A DNA stretch of 64,000 bases from Dromiciops gliroides (GCF_019393635.1 NC_057862.1:241841941-241905940); one strand, 5' to 3'; counted from the first letter of the stretch, positions 1-10,985 are shown. The notes: generated by a model from the sequence alone, not told the origin. A program made the numbers and translations.

Positions 1-88
1 TAGCTGTGTGACCCTGGGTAAATCACTTAACCCCAATTGCCTCACAAAAAAACAAACCAAAAAAAAAAAAAGAAGAAGAAGAAGAAGA
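1..88 (+). mobile_element. WSINE1-like CORE-SINE, 3' end (cut by window edge)
   Basis: The window opens in the core motif TAGCTGTGTGACCCTGGG and runs through the 3' end (CCAATTGCCTCAC) into an A-rich tail that becomes an AAG repeat. The 5' half lies outside the window, so the target duplication cannot be checked. Confidence 0.85.
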
Positions 89-570
89 ATCAGTATAAAT
101 GGGGAAGACCCTCAGAGTTTCCAGCCAAAAACTGAAACAATTGCTGTTTACCCAATGTGTCCTAGAATGAGGGTTGAGAGAGCTGAGGGAGGGGAGAAGG
201 AAAATACAATGAAGTCCATTCCCATTCAAACCACCAGATGGCGAATATGACAACAGAAGGCTGAATGATTCCCTATGGAAGTGTAAGCCAGTGGCTTTGT
301 ATTAGTGAGTTTCGTGTCAACAAAGACCAGAACACTCAATGGCTTTACAATCTAAATTGGGCAGATAGATTGATACCAAATCCCCCCACCCCCTGCCCAG
401 CCAACAACATCATATGTATTTATACAAGGCCAGCGCATTTTTCTTAGCAGCAGCCTTGGAGACTGGACAGATTAATCTTAGACTTCTCCATTTTATGTTC
501 CCAACAAGATAGCATTGATCTTTGTGCTTTTAAGTTAATTTAGGGAGATTTGTTAAGGATAGTGAAACCT
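89..570. other. No recognised feature
   Basis: About 480 bases with short frames only. I see no domain, RNA gene or clear repeat here. Confidence 0.5.
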
Positions 571-630
571 CCTGGACCTGTGATTCCACTGGTCTAGGGA
601 ATTCCGTGTTGGGGAAACTCCCTCTACTGA
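571..630 (-). mobile_element. CORE-SINE tail fragment (MAR1-like)
   Basis: The stretch reading TGATTCCACTGGTCTAGGGA and then GGGGAAACTCCCTCTAC is the reverse complement of the tail seen in plus orientation at about 1600-1680 and 16500-16600. It is a short, diverged piece. The family name is from memory. Confidence 0.45.
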
Positions 631-1008
631 TAAAAAAAGAGGGAGCTCTTATAGTTTGAGAGGGTTGTCTAGATCATTAAAAGGTTAAGTGATTTATTAA
701 GGAACTAGGGGGGAAAGACAGGGTGGGGAGTGGGAGGGACAGACCATTCTCTGAAGTCAAGCATTATAGAAATGTCTGACTGGAGCCTGTTCCCATTGTC
801 CTAGTGGAATTTGCTAGGGGATGGAAAGGGGTGGGAGGAAGGGGGAAGAAGCTGCAGTCCTAGGACCTTTAGGGGACAAGGCAGCCCTGGATTTTAGCAG
901 TTATTAGGCAGAATTTGAAAACAAAATTATTATTTTTCCTCAATTAGACAGGATACACAATACAGCTAAAAAGGAAAGTAGTATCCTTTTTTCCTGTCTG
1001 AGGTCCGT
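631..1008. other. No recognised feature
   Basis: Mixed sequence with purine-rich patches (G runs near 705-850). No reading frame or repeat that I can name. Confidence 0.5.
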
Positions 1009-1695
<687 letters not shown>

Positions 1696-2008
1696 GATTA
1701 TCAATAAAAAAGTACTAGATATAGAATTCAATGAGATACCCGAAAAATTTTGGCTCAAGAGAAAAATAATTGTGATAATGATATTATTAACTGTTCATCT
1801 GAAAATGGGCCTCTCTACACACAGTTGAGTATATGTGCCTCTATGGCTGGATTCTCTAAGGGATGGGCTTCCTCCTCTTTCAGAATGCCTGCATACAGAG
1901 TTAAGCTGTTCTCGGCACTTCTCTGCTCCCCTCTTCCACCCTAAACTGAATTTGCCACAGGCACAAGAATTCCTAGTTATGGTTCTGCCATGATATTCCA
2001 CTATGGTA
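1696..2008. other. No recognised feature
   Basis: About 310 bases holding only short frames on both strands. No similarity that I recognise. Confidence 0.45.
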
Positions 2009-2105
2009 AAGTGGAACGAGGTGGCTTTAGGTTAGAAAGTCTAGGGTTCTGTGACATCTCCCACATTTATTAGCTGTCTGATCCTAGAACATCTTGGAAC
2101 CTTAT

Positions 2106-2255
2106 TTTTCTTTCTTTCTTTCTTTCTATCTTCCTTCCTTCCTTCCTTCCTTCCTTCCTTCCTTCCTTCCTTCCTTCCTTCCTTCCTTCCTTCCTTCCTT
2201 CCTTCCTTCCTTCCTTCCTTCCTTCCTTCCTTCCTTCCTTCCTTCCTTCCTTCCT

Positions 2256-2307
<52 letters not shown>

Positions 2308-2310
2308 TTT
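2106..2310. repeat. Tetranucleotide tract (TTTC)n(TTCC)n(TTTC)n
   Basis: About 200 bases of pyrimidine-only tetranucleotides: a TTTC block, a long TTCC block, then TTTC again, with one ATC interruption near 2128. It abuts the A-tail side of a minus-strand SINE, so on the minus strand it is the SINE's GAAA/GGAA-expanded tail. Open frames of Lys/Glu/Arg or Phe/Leu/Pro/Ser across it are composition artefacts. Confidence 0.95.
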
Positions 2311-2453
2311 TTCTTCAGGGCAATGAAGGTTAAGTGACTTGCCCAAGGCCACACAGCTAGTAAGTGTCAAGTGTCTGAGGCCACATTTGAACTCAGTTCC
2401 TCCTGAATCCAGGGCTGGTGCTTTATCCACTGCACCACCTAGCTGCCCCCAAA
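2311..2453 (-). mobile_element. WSINE1-like SINE
   Basis: Reverse-complement body from GGGCAATGAAGGTTAAGTGA to CACCTAGCTGCCCC. Its tail is the adjacent tetranucleotide tract. Imperfect direct repeats (2101-2112, 2454-2466) enclose SINE plus tract, showing the tract belongs to this insertion. Confidence 0.9.
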
Positions 2454-2491
2454 CTTTATTTTTCTTACCTGTACATTGGAAGTAATGAGAG

Positions 2492-2740
2492 ATCTGAGGG
2501 CAATTTGGCCTCATGGATAGAGCTTTGGATCCAGAGTCAGGAAAACCCAAGTTTGAATCTTGATTTAGAGACTTGCTACCTGTGTGACCCTGGGTAAGTC
2601 ACTTATCCTCTATCAGCCTCAGTTTCCTCATCTCTAAGATGGAGCTAATAATAGCACTTATTTCCCAAGGTTATTTTAAATCAATTGAGTTGATATATGT
2701 AAAGCACTTTGCATCGATCAAGGAGCTATATAACTGTTCA
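2492..2740 (+). mobile_element. MIR-like CORE-SINE
   Basis: Full-looking MIR-type element: a head reading GCCTCATGGATAGAGC, core CTGTGTGACCCTGGGTAAGT, then CAGCCTCAGTTTCCTCATCT and a 3' part ending near GTAAAGCACTTTGCA. Confidence 0.75.
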
Positions 2741-2911
2741 TTTACATGTGTCTATGTGTCTACTTCTAATTTTCACTCATTCTCTTCTATTTGCCTTCTG
2801 AGCCATATCATCAAATGAAGCTTAATTACATTTTTTAGGACTCCTTTTTTCCTCTCCCTCTACCAATGCTTCACAGATGATTCACTCAGGCAATCAACCA
2901 ACAGATATCTT

Positions 2912-3322
2912 ATTTTTTTTTAAATTTATTTAGTTTTGAGTTCCAAATTCTATCACTCCCTCCCTCTCACCTTCCCTGAGGGGGTAAGCAATCAGATATA
3001 GATTATATATGTGCAATGATGTAAAACATTTCCATATTAGTAATTTTGTATAAGAAGACTCAAATAAAAGAAAAAAATGAAAAAAGAAAGCAAAAGAATT
3101 AGCATTCTTTACTCTGTGTTCAATCAATATCAGTTCTTTTTCTGGAGGTGGATAGTATGTTTCATCATTAGTCCTTTGTATTATCTTGGATCATTGTGTT
3201 ACTGAGGATAGTTAAATCATTCACAGTTCTTCACTGAACAATATTGCTGTTACTGTGTACAACATTTTCTTGGTTCTGTTCACTTCACTATATATCAGTT
3301 CAAGTAAGTCTTTCCAGGTTTT
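2912..3322 (-). mobile_element. L1 3' end, 5'-truncated
   Basis: Minus-strand marsupial-type L1 3' sequence (TTTTGAGTTCCAAATTCTAT, then CAGTTCTTTTTCTGGAGGTG, then TGTTACTGTGTACAACATT). It is bounded by a 13-bp direct repeat, CAACAGATATCTT, at 2899-2911 and 3323-3335. Confidence 0.9.
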
Positions 3323-3335
3323 CAACAGATATCTT

Positions 3336-3405
3336 TTTAAAATTTATTTTTATTTATTTCATTAAATATTTCCCAATTACATGTAAAAAGATTTTTAACA
3401 ATCAT
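3336..3405 (-). mobile_element. L1 3' tip
   Basis: A short piece with ATTTCCCAATTACATGTAAAAA, the reverse complement of the L1 terminal motif seen at many other sites here. Heavily truncated. Confidence 0.6.
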
Positions 3406-3425
3406 TAAAAAAAATTTTTGATTTC

Positions 3426-3461
3426 CAAGTGCTCTATCCATTGTGCCACCTAGCTGCCCCA
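3426..3461 (-). mobile_element. WSINE1-like 5' end fragment
   Basis: Only the head survives: TGCTCTATCCATTGTGCCACC then TAGCTGCCCC. Confidence 0.7.
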
Positions 3462-3885
3462 AAACCCATATTTCTTAGGTCTGACCCCCAAGGTCTCATC
3501 TTTATGACCTCAGACCTTTTCCCCCCAACCTTTCAGCCCCACTGCAGTGTCTATGTGTAGCTGACAAGTTAAAATTCGAACCCAATCATTTGACACCATT
3601 GTTTTTAGTTACTCAGGTAAGAAGCCTTAGTAGGGGCCCACATCTGGATTAGGATTATTTTTGGATTTTGATTTACTGTGCTTTCTGTTTCCCAGATCAG
3701 GGCCACCAGGAAAAAAAATCAATATTCTTTCATAAGATTGTATACTAAGGTAAAGAATGCAGAGAAAAAAAGGTTAACTTTGAGTGGGGTTATCAGCCTT
3801 TATTTCTTCTCAGTCCACCTATCATGTCCTTGGTAAAGTAAGAGATCTAGGGAGGGGGTAAAGAATAATTAAAGCACTTCAAAGT
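3462..3885. other. No recognised feature
   Basis: About 420 bases of unique-looking sequence. No frame or repeat that I can support. Confidence 0.5.
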
Positions 3886-4031
3886 GGGGGCAGCTAGGTG
3901 GCACAGTGGATAAAGCACTGGACCTGGATTCAGGAGGACCTGAGTTCAAATCTGGCCTCAGACACTTGACACTTACTAGCTGTGTGACCCATGGTAAGTC
4001 ACTTAACCTTCATTGCCCCACCAAAAAAAAA
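3886..4031 (+). mobile_element. WSINE1-like SINE
   Basis: Complete element from GGGGCAGCTAGGTGGCACAG to CATTGCCCCACC and an A run. No clear target duplication found by eye. Confidence 0.9.
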
Positions 4032-4200
4032 TTAAGTATCTGTAAGATGCTTAAAGTATTGTTATCCCCATTTTAACTCAGAGGTTAATTTGCCCTAGTA
4101 GGTAGGATGAGAACTCAAGTCTACTAATTTCTAACTTGTAAACACATTAGTCCCAACACTGCATGCTTTTCACTATATTTCTCAAGAAAGTAGAGTTACC

Positions 4201-5163
4201 AGCAATATAATGATCCAAGACAATTCCAAAGGACTCATGATGGACAATGTTCTCCACATCCAGAAAAAAGGACCGTGGGTTCTGAATGCAGATTGAACCA
4301 TACTGTTTCTACTTTTGTTTTTCTTCTTTCTTCTTTGAGATTTTTCCCTTTTGTTCTGATTCTTCTTTTACAACATGACTAATGCATAAATGTTTAATGT
4401 GATTGTACATACATAACCTATATCAGATTGCTTTCTGCCTTGGGAAGGGAGGAAGGAAGAAAGGGAGGGAGAAAAATTTGGAACTTAAAATCTTATGATG
4501 TGGGGAAATAGGGTAGGGGGTTCGGGATAGGGGTTAGGAGTTTGGGGTATTTAGGAATTCCTCTTTAAAGAATTACACCCTCTTGCACACAAATCCAATA
4601 TAATAAGATAGTAGTTTATTTAGGGGCTGGGGAAGGGAAACCAAGAGAGAAATCCTTGGACTTCTTCTCATGGGGAGAAAGGCATGGCACAGAGCGTGGC
4701 TCTGAGATACCAATCTCCTCGAGCAGGAGACCGGCAGGTACTTTTATAGAGGACTGATGGGGGTGATCATCTGACTGTGGAAAGTTCCCTTATTGAGGGA
4801 GGACCATCCTCCACTGGTGGTGGCTGGGGGAGTTGGGTGAGGGGTGGCTTCAGATCTCTCAAGCCATCTCTATCCTCCTCCTGGCACAAAGGCAGTAGCC
4901 ACACCTAAACTTATCTCCCCAAGGGTGAGGGAGACTGGAATGAAGGAGTGGGGGTCCTGGAGCTAGCTCAGTCCTGATCAGGTTCCACTTATCTCTCTCT
5001 TTAGGTATGTCTGTCCTTTGGTTTAGTTTCTCAAGGAGAAGGTTCTTTGATGTACCCCAGAGAACTTCTGGGATGCTCTGGGCCCATAACAAAAACAAAT
5101 GTTAAAAGCTATCTCTACATGTAACTGGAAAATAATAAAAGACTTTTATGATTAAAAAAAAAA
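4201..5163 (+). mobile_element. L1 3' end, interrupted by an LTR
   Basis: L1 3' sequence (CAATATAATGATCCAAGACA, then ACATGACTAATGCATAAATG, then AACCTATATCAGATTGCTTT). It resumes after the LTR with GTAACTGGAAAATAATAAAA and poly(A). The direct repeat TAGAGTTACC lies at 4191-4200 and 5170-5179, with partial extension on the left. The LTR is therefore the younger insertion. Confidence 0.85.
4499..5091 (-). mobile_element. Solo LTR of an endogenous retrovirus, copy A
   Basis: A 593-bp element starting TGTGGGGAAATAGG and ending CCCATAACA, so the minus strand runs TGT...ACA as LTRs do. On the minus strand it has a TATA box (TATAAAA, plus positions 4742-4748) and, about 125 bp downstream, AATAAA (4615-4620). 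No gag, pol or env sequence adjoins it. A near-identical copy lies at 27087-27680. The minus frame inside it (4859-5098) is not a gene. I cannot name the family. No clear target duplication is visible. Confidence 0.85.
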
Positions 5164-5179
5164 AGAAATTAGAGTTACC

Positions 5180-5592
5180 TAGAGGTCACTTGATCCAGGT
5201 CTACATCCTGTAAAACTACTACGGGTTTGAGTGGCTCTTGGCTCAGTACCCTGTACCTAAGGTACAGGCTCATGGGAAGTAAGAGGAAACTAAAATTGAA
5301 ATGATGCTGTTCCACAGAGTTAGGAAATAAAGAGCAAAGTAAAATAATTTAATTGGATTTTTTAAAAAAAGGTTTCATTTTTAACTTAAGGACATATTAG
5401 GAGCCCAGGTAGTGGAAGGCTCAACCATTCATAGTTTAAGGGAATTTCTTGAAAACACATGGCGGTTGCTTGACTTGCTCAGTCAGAAAAAGAAAAGAAG
5501 TCCGTTTTGAACTCAATCCTTCCTAATCTCTAGCCCAGTGGAATCCACTACTGTACACCATGCTCCCTCTATTGGCCCATGTAAGAAAGACT

Positions 5593-5595
<3 letters not shown>
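5180..5595. other. No recognised feature
   Basis: About 415 bases, A+T-rich, without a feature I can support. Confidence 0.45.

Positions 5596-5637
<42 letters not shown>
5596..5637. repeat. (GT)21 microsatellite
   Basis: Uninterrupted GT dinucleotide tract of about 42 bases. Confidence 0.97.
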
Positions 5638-5639
<2 letters not shown>

Positions 5640-5742
5640 GTATGTTGAAAATTGTTATGGCTTTTAAAAGAGGTTGTCATCAGATCCTAAGAGAGTTTTC
5701 ATCAGGAACAGCTCAATAGGCACATGCTGACGCTCTGCATAA

Positions 5743-5885
5743 GGTGGAAGGAATTGGCCTTTAGGTCAGAAAGTCTAGGTTTGAATGCCAACTCCCACAT
5801 TCATTAGCTATCTTGATCTTAGGCAAATACTTTAACTTCTCTCAGCCTTATTTTTCTTACCTGTAAATTGGAAGTAATAAATTTA
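5743..5885 (+). mobile_element. MIR-like CORE-SINE
   Basis: Same type as the element at 2009-2490: GGCCTTTAGGTCAGAAAGTC, a core near CATTAGCTATCTTGATCTTA, then CAGCCTTATTTTTCTTACCT. Confidence 0.6.
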
Positions 5886-5889
5886 TGCT

Positions 5890-6260
5890 AGGTCACTCAG
5901 TCAACAAGCACTGTGCCAGGTATCACATGCAGTAAGTACTAGGAATACAAATACAAACAAAAAGAAAGTTCCTGCCCTCAAGGAGATTACATTCTAATGG
6001 GGAATGGGTATATAAAAAGAAGCTAAAAGGGAAGAAGTTGGGGGAGCCACCTGGTGAGAAATGAAGAGATGGTTCACCAGAGAGCCCCTCTTAAATGTAA
6101 GTTCTGAGAGCAGCCATCCAATCAGAGTGAGGGGCTTCAGGGGCAGAGGATACTACTGTAGGTATGAATTCCAGGGTTTAAATGGTCTTCCAGGATGAAG
6201 AAGTTACTGAGCCATGGTGGACAAGTCCAGATTACAGCCTGTTGAGAAATGAAGATAGTT
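5890..6260 (+). mobile_element. Old L3/CR1-like LINE fragment
   Basis: Has the recurring phrase CACTGTGCCAGG..., an AGTACTAGGAATACAAA segment and CCTGCCCTCAAGGAGATTAC, then sequence continuing like other copies of this family in the window. Class assignment is from memory and uncertain. Confidence 0.45.
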
Positions 6261-6785
6261 GTGAAGAAAACACTTGACAAACCTTAGAATGCTAAATAAT
6301 TGAATTATTATTTTGGGGTGATGATGACCTTCTTGATAATACAACTCAGGAATTTTATTCTGTGAAAATTTGTATGTGTGTATTTCCTCGTGTCTTCTTC
6401 TATACTTGTCTAATGAACCTTCAAGCCCAGGGGAAAAGCACCTTGAGCTACATAGGGATTGTAAAAAGATAATTTACTAACTGTGTGAGTACCAGTCTGC
6501 ACCTTTGTTTGGTATGTTGTAGTAGCATCTGAACTGATTTTTTTTAGTATAGTCTGTGGGTCTTCCTCCAGGTTTGAGGCACATGGTTCAAAAGCATGAG
6601 TCAAAGACAAAGATGTTTATTTGGACTTTTAGGTTACATGACCAGCAAGATAGCATCAACATTCCTTCTCCCCTTGCCTTTGGAGAAAAGAATTATATAC
6701 CAAATCTAGAATAAGCTACAGCTAATTCTGTAGAACAAGATGGAATCACTGACAAGGTAAAATCTTTTATGAATTAATCTTGGAA
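6261..6785. other. No recognised feature
   Basis: About 525 bases. Short frames only, no named repeat. Confidence 0.45.
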
Positions 6786-6799
6786 GATTCTAATAATTA

Positions 6800-6958
6800 T
6801 TATTATTTTTTGCTTGTTTTTTTTTGGTGAGGCAATGAGTGACTTGCCTAAGGTCACACAGCTAGTAAATGTCAAGTGTCTGGGGCTGGATTTGAACTCA
6901 TGTCCTCCTGAATCTAGAGCTGGTGCTTTATCCACTGCACCACCTAGCTGCCCCTGAG
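6800..6958 (-). mobile_element. WSINE1-like SINE with target duplication
   Basis: Minus-strand SINE body ending CACCTAGCTGCCCC. The direct repeat GATTCTAATAATTA flanks it (6786-6799 and 6959-6972). Confidence 0.93.
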
Positions 6959-6972
6959 GATTCTAATAATTA

Positions 6973-7360
6973 AAGGACTTGCCTTCTCCATAAGCTCTGG
7001 CAGTAGGAGCACAGACATATTTGCAGGTTTGTGCCTTGGGTCCATCTTGTGACCTCTATCTTGTAATCTGCTTCAATGACATTGCACAAATAACTTTGTC
7101 CTCCCCGATCCTATTATAAGAGGCAGGTGCTGACTTATCAGACAGGCTGAAAATGTACTGCCTTTGATCTCAGGGTAGGAATCCTCCCAAGACCGAAATG
7201 TTTCTTCATGAACAACCTTCTGACTTCTCCTCACTTTGCAATAAGTGCTGATACTGCTCAACTATGGGAAGGAAAGTAAAATTAGGAACCAGGGAAGGTA
7301 CCAGCATGAGTGGTTGTACCAGGCCTGAAGGAAAGGGCACTGAAACTTAATAAGGAATAG
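6973..7360. other. No recognised feature
   Basis: About 390 bases, no gene or repeat that I can name. Confidence 0.4.
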
Positions 7361-7366
7361 TCTTGT

Positions 7367-7832
7367 CCCAACAAAAGGCAGTGCCAACCTGAAAATTAAT
7401 GAAACAATCAATATAGGAGAATTAAGGTCTTTAATCGGGGCAGAGGAACTATAACTCAGGGTATCACAAAGCAACAATTCTAGGAATAGCCAAAGATGGG
7501 GACTGAGGACAGGGTTTATATGGGGAACTATGAGACTGCCCTAGAGTTAAGTATAGAAGCTACATAACTCTAAATAGAAAAACTGAATGTAAATGGACCC
7601 TTTTGCATAATAAATTAAAGTCCAGAGAGTAAGATGGGGAATCTTTAAGGGGATAGTTTGTTTGGGGAGATCCATAAAACAATCAAGAGTCTGGAATTGA
7701 CAAAGATTGGTTAGCCCCAGGTAATTCATTGGCTTGGGAATGGGGAGTAGGTGAGGATCAGTCAGTTCTAAGTAAATTGTGGTTCTAAGTAGTCAGGGCA
7801 GGGCCCTATATCAGCAAACTATAGCACCCAAC
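7367..7832 (-). mobile_element. Probable LTR (solo), unnamed family
   Basis: Read on the minus strand it starts TGTTGGGTGCTATAG and can end GTTGGGACA. It carries a TATA-like CATATAAACCC (plus about 7513-7523) and, about 80 bp later, ATTAAA as a polyadenylation signal (plus about 7429-7434), the order expected of U3-R-U5. The ends are inferred and no target duplication is visible. Confidence 0.45.
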
Positions 7833-8953
7833 AGGAGGCTGAGGCAGTTTTGCTGCTCAGAGTAGTGGGGTCTACCCTCCCAGCAGAGGGGGAGAAATAA
7901 AAAAAAAGAGTGATTGGGAAATGAAAAAAAAAAGGCTAAAACATCAAAGTTATCAAGAGAAAAACCTGAACAAAAGTCCCTCACACAAAAAGATCAATTA
8001 TTGGAGAAGATCCTAAAACTAGAAGGAAGAATGAGTAAAAGATCAAAGAGGATATGTTCTCTTAGCAAATATTACGATATAAGGAAAAATGAACCCTTGT
8101 CCTGTAACGATTGGAATAACGCCACCTGCTGGATACTTACTGTAGAAGAGTTCTGCCCATGAAGCGAAGGTCTTGAGGGCAAGACCAGGAGTCTTTTCTT
8201 TGGCATCAGGAAGTGACGCGGACTAGTGGGAGGGGGAAGGAAGAGACTGGCGCTCAGTCTCGCGCTCTTTCCTTTGGACTCTGGTGGAGAGCGGAGCTAG
8301 AAATGTGCTCTCCCTTTAATAGATAGGAATCTAGGCCTTTCTCTCTCTTTACCAAATTCTTATTCTCCTTAATAAATGCTTAAAAGTCTAACTCTTGCTA
8401 AAGCTTATAATTTATTGGCGACCACTCATTAGATATTTTAGACAGACTAGCTAGAATTTTAACCCTTAACAGTCCCATGAAAGACAGAATACTGGGGCCT
8501 TCCCAGCATGAACAACAAGAAATTCCATGATGGTTCAAAAGAGAAATTAAATCCATAAAGAAAGAATTAGGAATGACTGTAGCTATTTGAATGTCTTTGA
8601 ATTCACACTATTCAAAAATATAATTATGTAAAATATGGTCATTGTTTCAGTGAGATGGGAATATGCAATAGGAATTCAAATAATGTGACCATTTCAGGGG
8701 ATTAATTATTAAATAATTGTTATTTATTGTTAATCGTTTATAATTATAATAAAAAGTAGAGCATTCAATGCAAAAATTAAAAATACAATTAGCAGTTTAG
8801 AAGAATGTGAATCTGAGTTGAAAAACATCTCTAAGAAAGTGAAGGAACAATTAATAGCTCTGAAGTTTAAAATACTGAAGTGAAGGAAAATTTGGCAGAA
8901 GGAAAACAAAAGGCAACAATGCTAAAAGAACACATGAACTCTATGTAAGTCCT
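7833..8953 (+). mobile_element. L1 5' region and decayed ORF1 (split by an LTR)
   Basis: A frame from 7914 begins MGNEKKKAKTSKLSREKPEQ and is Lys/Glu-rich, as an L1 ORF1 start would be. After the LTR the A-rich, coiled-coil-like coding remnant continues to about 8950 (GAATGTGAATCTGAGTTGAA and similar). ORF1 is broken by stops and the LTR. It lies upstream of the ORF2 remnant at 9780 on the same strand, so both may be one old L1. Confidence 0.55.
8103..8471 (+). mobile_element. Solo LTR with 4-bp target duplication
   Basis: A 369-bp element from TGTAACGATTGGAATAACG to TTTAACCCTTAACA, so TGT...ACA on the plus strand. It contains AATAAA at 8371-8376. The 4-bp repeat GTCC flanks it (8099-8102 and 8472-8475). 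No internal retroviral sequence is present, so it is the recombined remnant of a provirus. It sits in the L1 ORF1 remnant. Confidence 0.82.
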
Positions 8954-9010
8954 ATCAATCAATAAATCAATAAATGTTTATTAAGAGCCTATCATGTGCT
9001 TGATATTGTG
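8954..9010 (+). mobile_element. L3/CR1-like LINE tail fragment
   Basis: Phrase AATAAATGTTTATTAAGAGC then CCTATCATGTGCTTGATATTGTGCTAA, matching a phrase repeated across the window. Confidence 0.5.
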
Positions 9011-9264
9011 CTAACCAATTGATCTTGAAGACAGAAGGTGCAGATAACTTCTTTAAGAGCACTAGGTAGAAGGCTATCTGAATTCTTAGGGGCAGAGCTA
9101 GCACCCAGAATGTTAAAGAAAGACATGGAGCCAGAAATGATCCAGGCCAGTTTTCAAGAAGGATCATGATTAGGGAAGGGTTTGGGGCTGGCATGTGTGT
9201 TTAGGAGTACAAGGCGTTTTTTGTTTTGTTTTTGTGTGGTCATGCTTCAAATCCAACATTGGTT

Positions 9265-9428
9265 TTTTGTTTTGTCTTATTTTGTTTTTGGTGGGGCAAT
9301 GAAGGTTAAGTGACTTGCCTAGGGTCACACAGCTAACAAATGTCAAGTATCTGAGGCTAGATTTGAAGTCAGGTCCTCCTAAATCCAGGGCTGGTGCTTT
9401 ATTCACTGTGCCACCTAGTTGCCCCCCC
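9265..9428 (-). mobile_element. WSINE1-like SINE
   Basis: Minus-strand body (GGTGGGGCAATGAAGGTTAA to CACCTAGTTGCCCCC). The short repeat CATTGGTT flanks it (9257-9264, 9429-9436). Confidence 0.9.
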
Positions 9429-9779
9429 CATTGGTTGTTTCATTAATTGGTGTTTCTAGAAGCAAGGCATGAGGGGCGAAAAAGTGAGGAGGCGGTAAGC
9501 TCTTTAAAGACAATAAGGAAGAAATTGTTTAGAAGAAAGAGCCAAAACCTGATACTTCAAAAGCTTTAATTTCTTGAGGACCATGGAAACAATAAAGAAG
9601 GGGGAAAAGTAAGGGTACATAGCCCATCAACTGTTAAATAAATTCATAATAGACTAGAAAGGAAGAAAAATGAGGAAGAGAAAAAAAGCATAGAAACATG
9701 AAAAAAAAGATGTATTAAAATAAATTGAAATATTCCCCTTCAAATGTGAGGAATTTATGTTGTCCCTTTCAATGAAAAT
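9429..9779. other. A-rich stretch, no firm feature
   Basis: About 350 bases, purine-rich on plus. It could be more of the neighbouring L1, between ORF1 and the first recognisable ORF2 sequence, but I cannot show it. Confidence 0.35.
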
Positions 9780-10023
9780 TCCCACTAGTTCATTAAAAAC
9801 ATGCTCTGGAGTCTGGTTCCACTAACAAAGTTTATAAACCTGTAGCCAATCTGATTAAGAAGAAAGCTAAAAGTTAAAATTTTTAAAATGAATATTAAAT
9901 GCTTACTATGACCCAGGCACAGTGCTAAGCACAAGGTATACAAACAGAGACAACAAATAAAGAATTTAAAAGAATTATCAGGACCTACTAAGCAAAGTTG
10001 CATCCTAGAAAACCTGAGAATTT

Positions 10024-10196
10024 TTTTTTTTTTTTTACTGAGGCAGTTTGGATTAAGTGACTTGCCCAGGGTCACACAGCTAGTAAGTGTTAAATGTCTG
10101 AGGCTAGATTTGAACTCAGGTCCTCTGGACTCCAGGGCTGGTGCTCTATCCACTGTGCCACCTAGCTGCCCCCTTTTGTTTTTTGGGGTTTTTTTT
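10024..10196 (-). mobile_element. WSINE1-like SINE with 16-bp target duplication
   Basis: Inserted in the L1. The repeat GAAAACCTGAGAATTT lies on both sides (10008-10023 and 10197-10212). Confidence 0.95.
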
Positions 10197-10284
10197 GAAA
10201 ACCTGAGAATTTAAAAGAAATAGAGACCTTATTACAAAAATATAAAATTCTGTACCCAAATGAAGAGAACACCAAATAGTGATG

Positions 10285-10443
10285 TTAAAAATGACTAGTT
10301 ATGTGACTCTTGGGCAAGTTACTTACCTCTGTTTCCTCATCTGTAAAATGAACTGGAGAAGGACATGGCAAACCACTTCAGTATCTTTGCCAAGAAAACC
10401 CCAAATGCGGTCAGATATTACTAACATGACTCAACAACAAAAA
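10285..10443 (+). mobile_element. CORE-SINE with RTE-type tail
   Basis: A core (TAGTTATGTGACTCTTGGGC) is followed by TCATCTGTAAAATGAACTGG, then AGTATCTTTGCCAAGAAAAC and an end ACATGACTCAACAACAA. Such a tail resembles the 3' ends of RTE/BovB LINEs. Other copies: 15319, 18160 (minus), 47138 (minus), 55085, 60468 (minus). Confidence 0.7.
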
Positions 10444-10797
10444 TAATCCAGTTTTAGAAAAGAAAATTGAACCAGTCATAAAGTAATTGCCAAGAAAAAG
10501 AAAGTCTGTTTTATTTGATTTTATAGGAGAAGTCTATCAAACTCTTAAAGAACAATTAATATCTAGACCACGCAAATTATTCTGAAAAATTGAAAAACAA
10601 AACATGTTCCAAATTCCTTTTTATAAGACAAATAGAATCCTAATACACAAGCCAGTCAAAATGAAGCAAAGGCTGAGAATTATAGACAAATATCATTAAT
10701 CAATATCACTTCAAAACTTTTAAATAAAATCCTGATAAAAAAGACTACAGCTTATATCCAACAAATTAGTTTATTTATTTCAGAAATGAAAGGATGG

Positions 10798-10932
10798 GGG
10801 ACAGCTAGGTGGCACATTAGATAAAGCACCAGCCCTGGATTCAGTAGGACCTGAGTGCAACTCTGGCCTCAGACACTTGACATTTACTAGCTATGTGGCC
10901 CTGGGCATGTCACTTAACCTTCATTGCCCCGC

Positions 10933-10985
<53 letters not shown>

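Larger units (their letters stand above)
2009..2490 (+). mobile_element. MIR-like CORE-SINE, interrupted
   Basis: The left part (about 2009-2100) has a core of the form TTATTAGCTGTCTGATCCTAG. It resumes at about 2454 with TTTTTCTTACCTGTACATTG. A close relative lies at 5743-5885. A younger SINE with an expanded tail separates the halves, between short repeats CTTATTTTTCTT (2101-2112) and CTTTATTTTTCTT (2454-2466). Confidence 0.55.

Noticed and set aside
2041-2550. 169-codon minus frame with Lys/Glu/Arg repeats
   Set aside because: It spans a SINE and a tetranucleotide tract; the repeats are the translation of GAAA/GGAA units.
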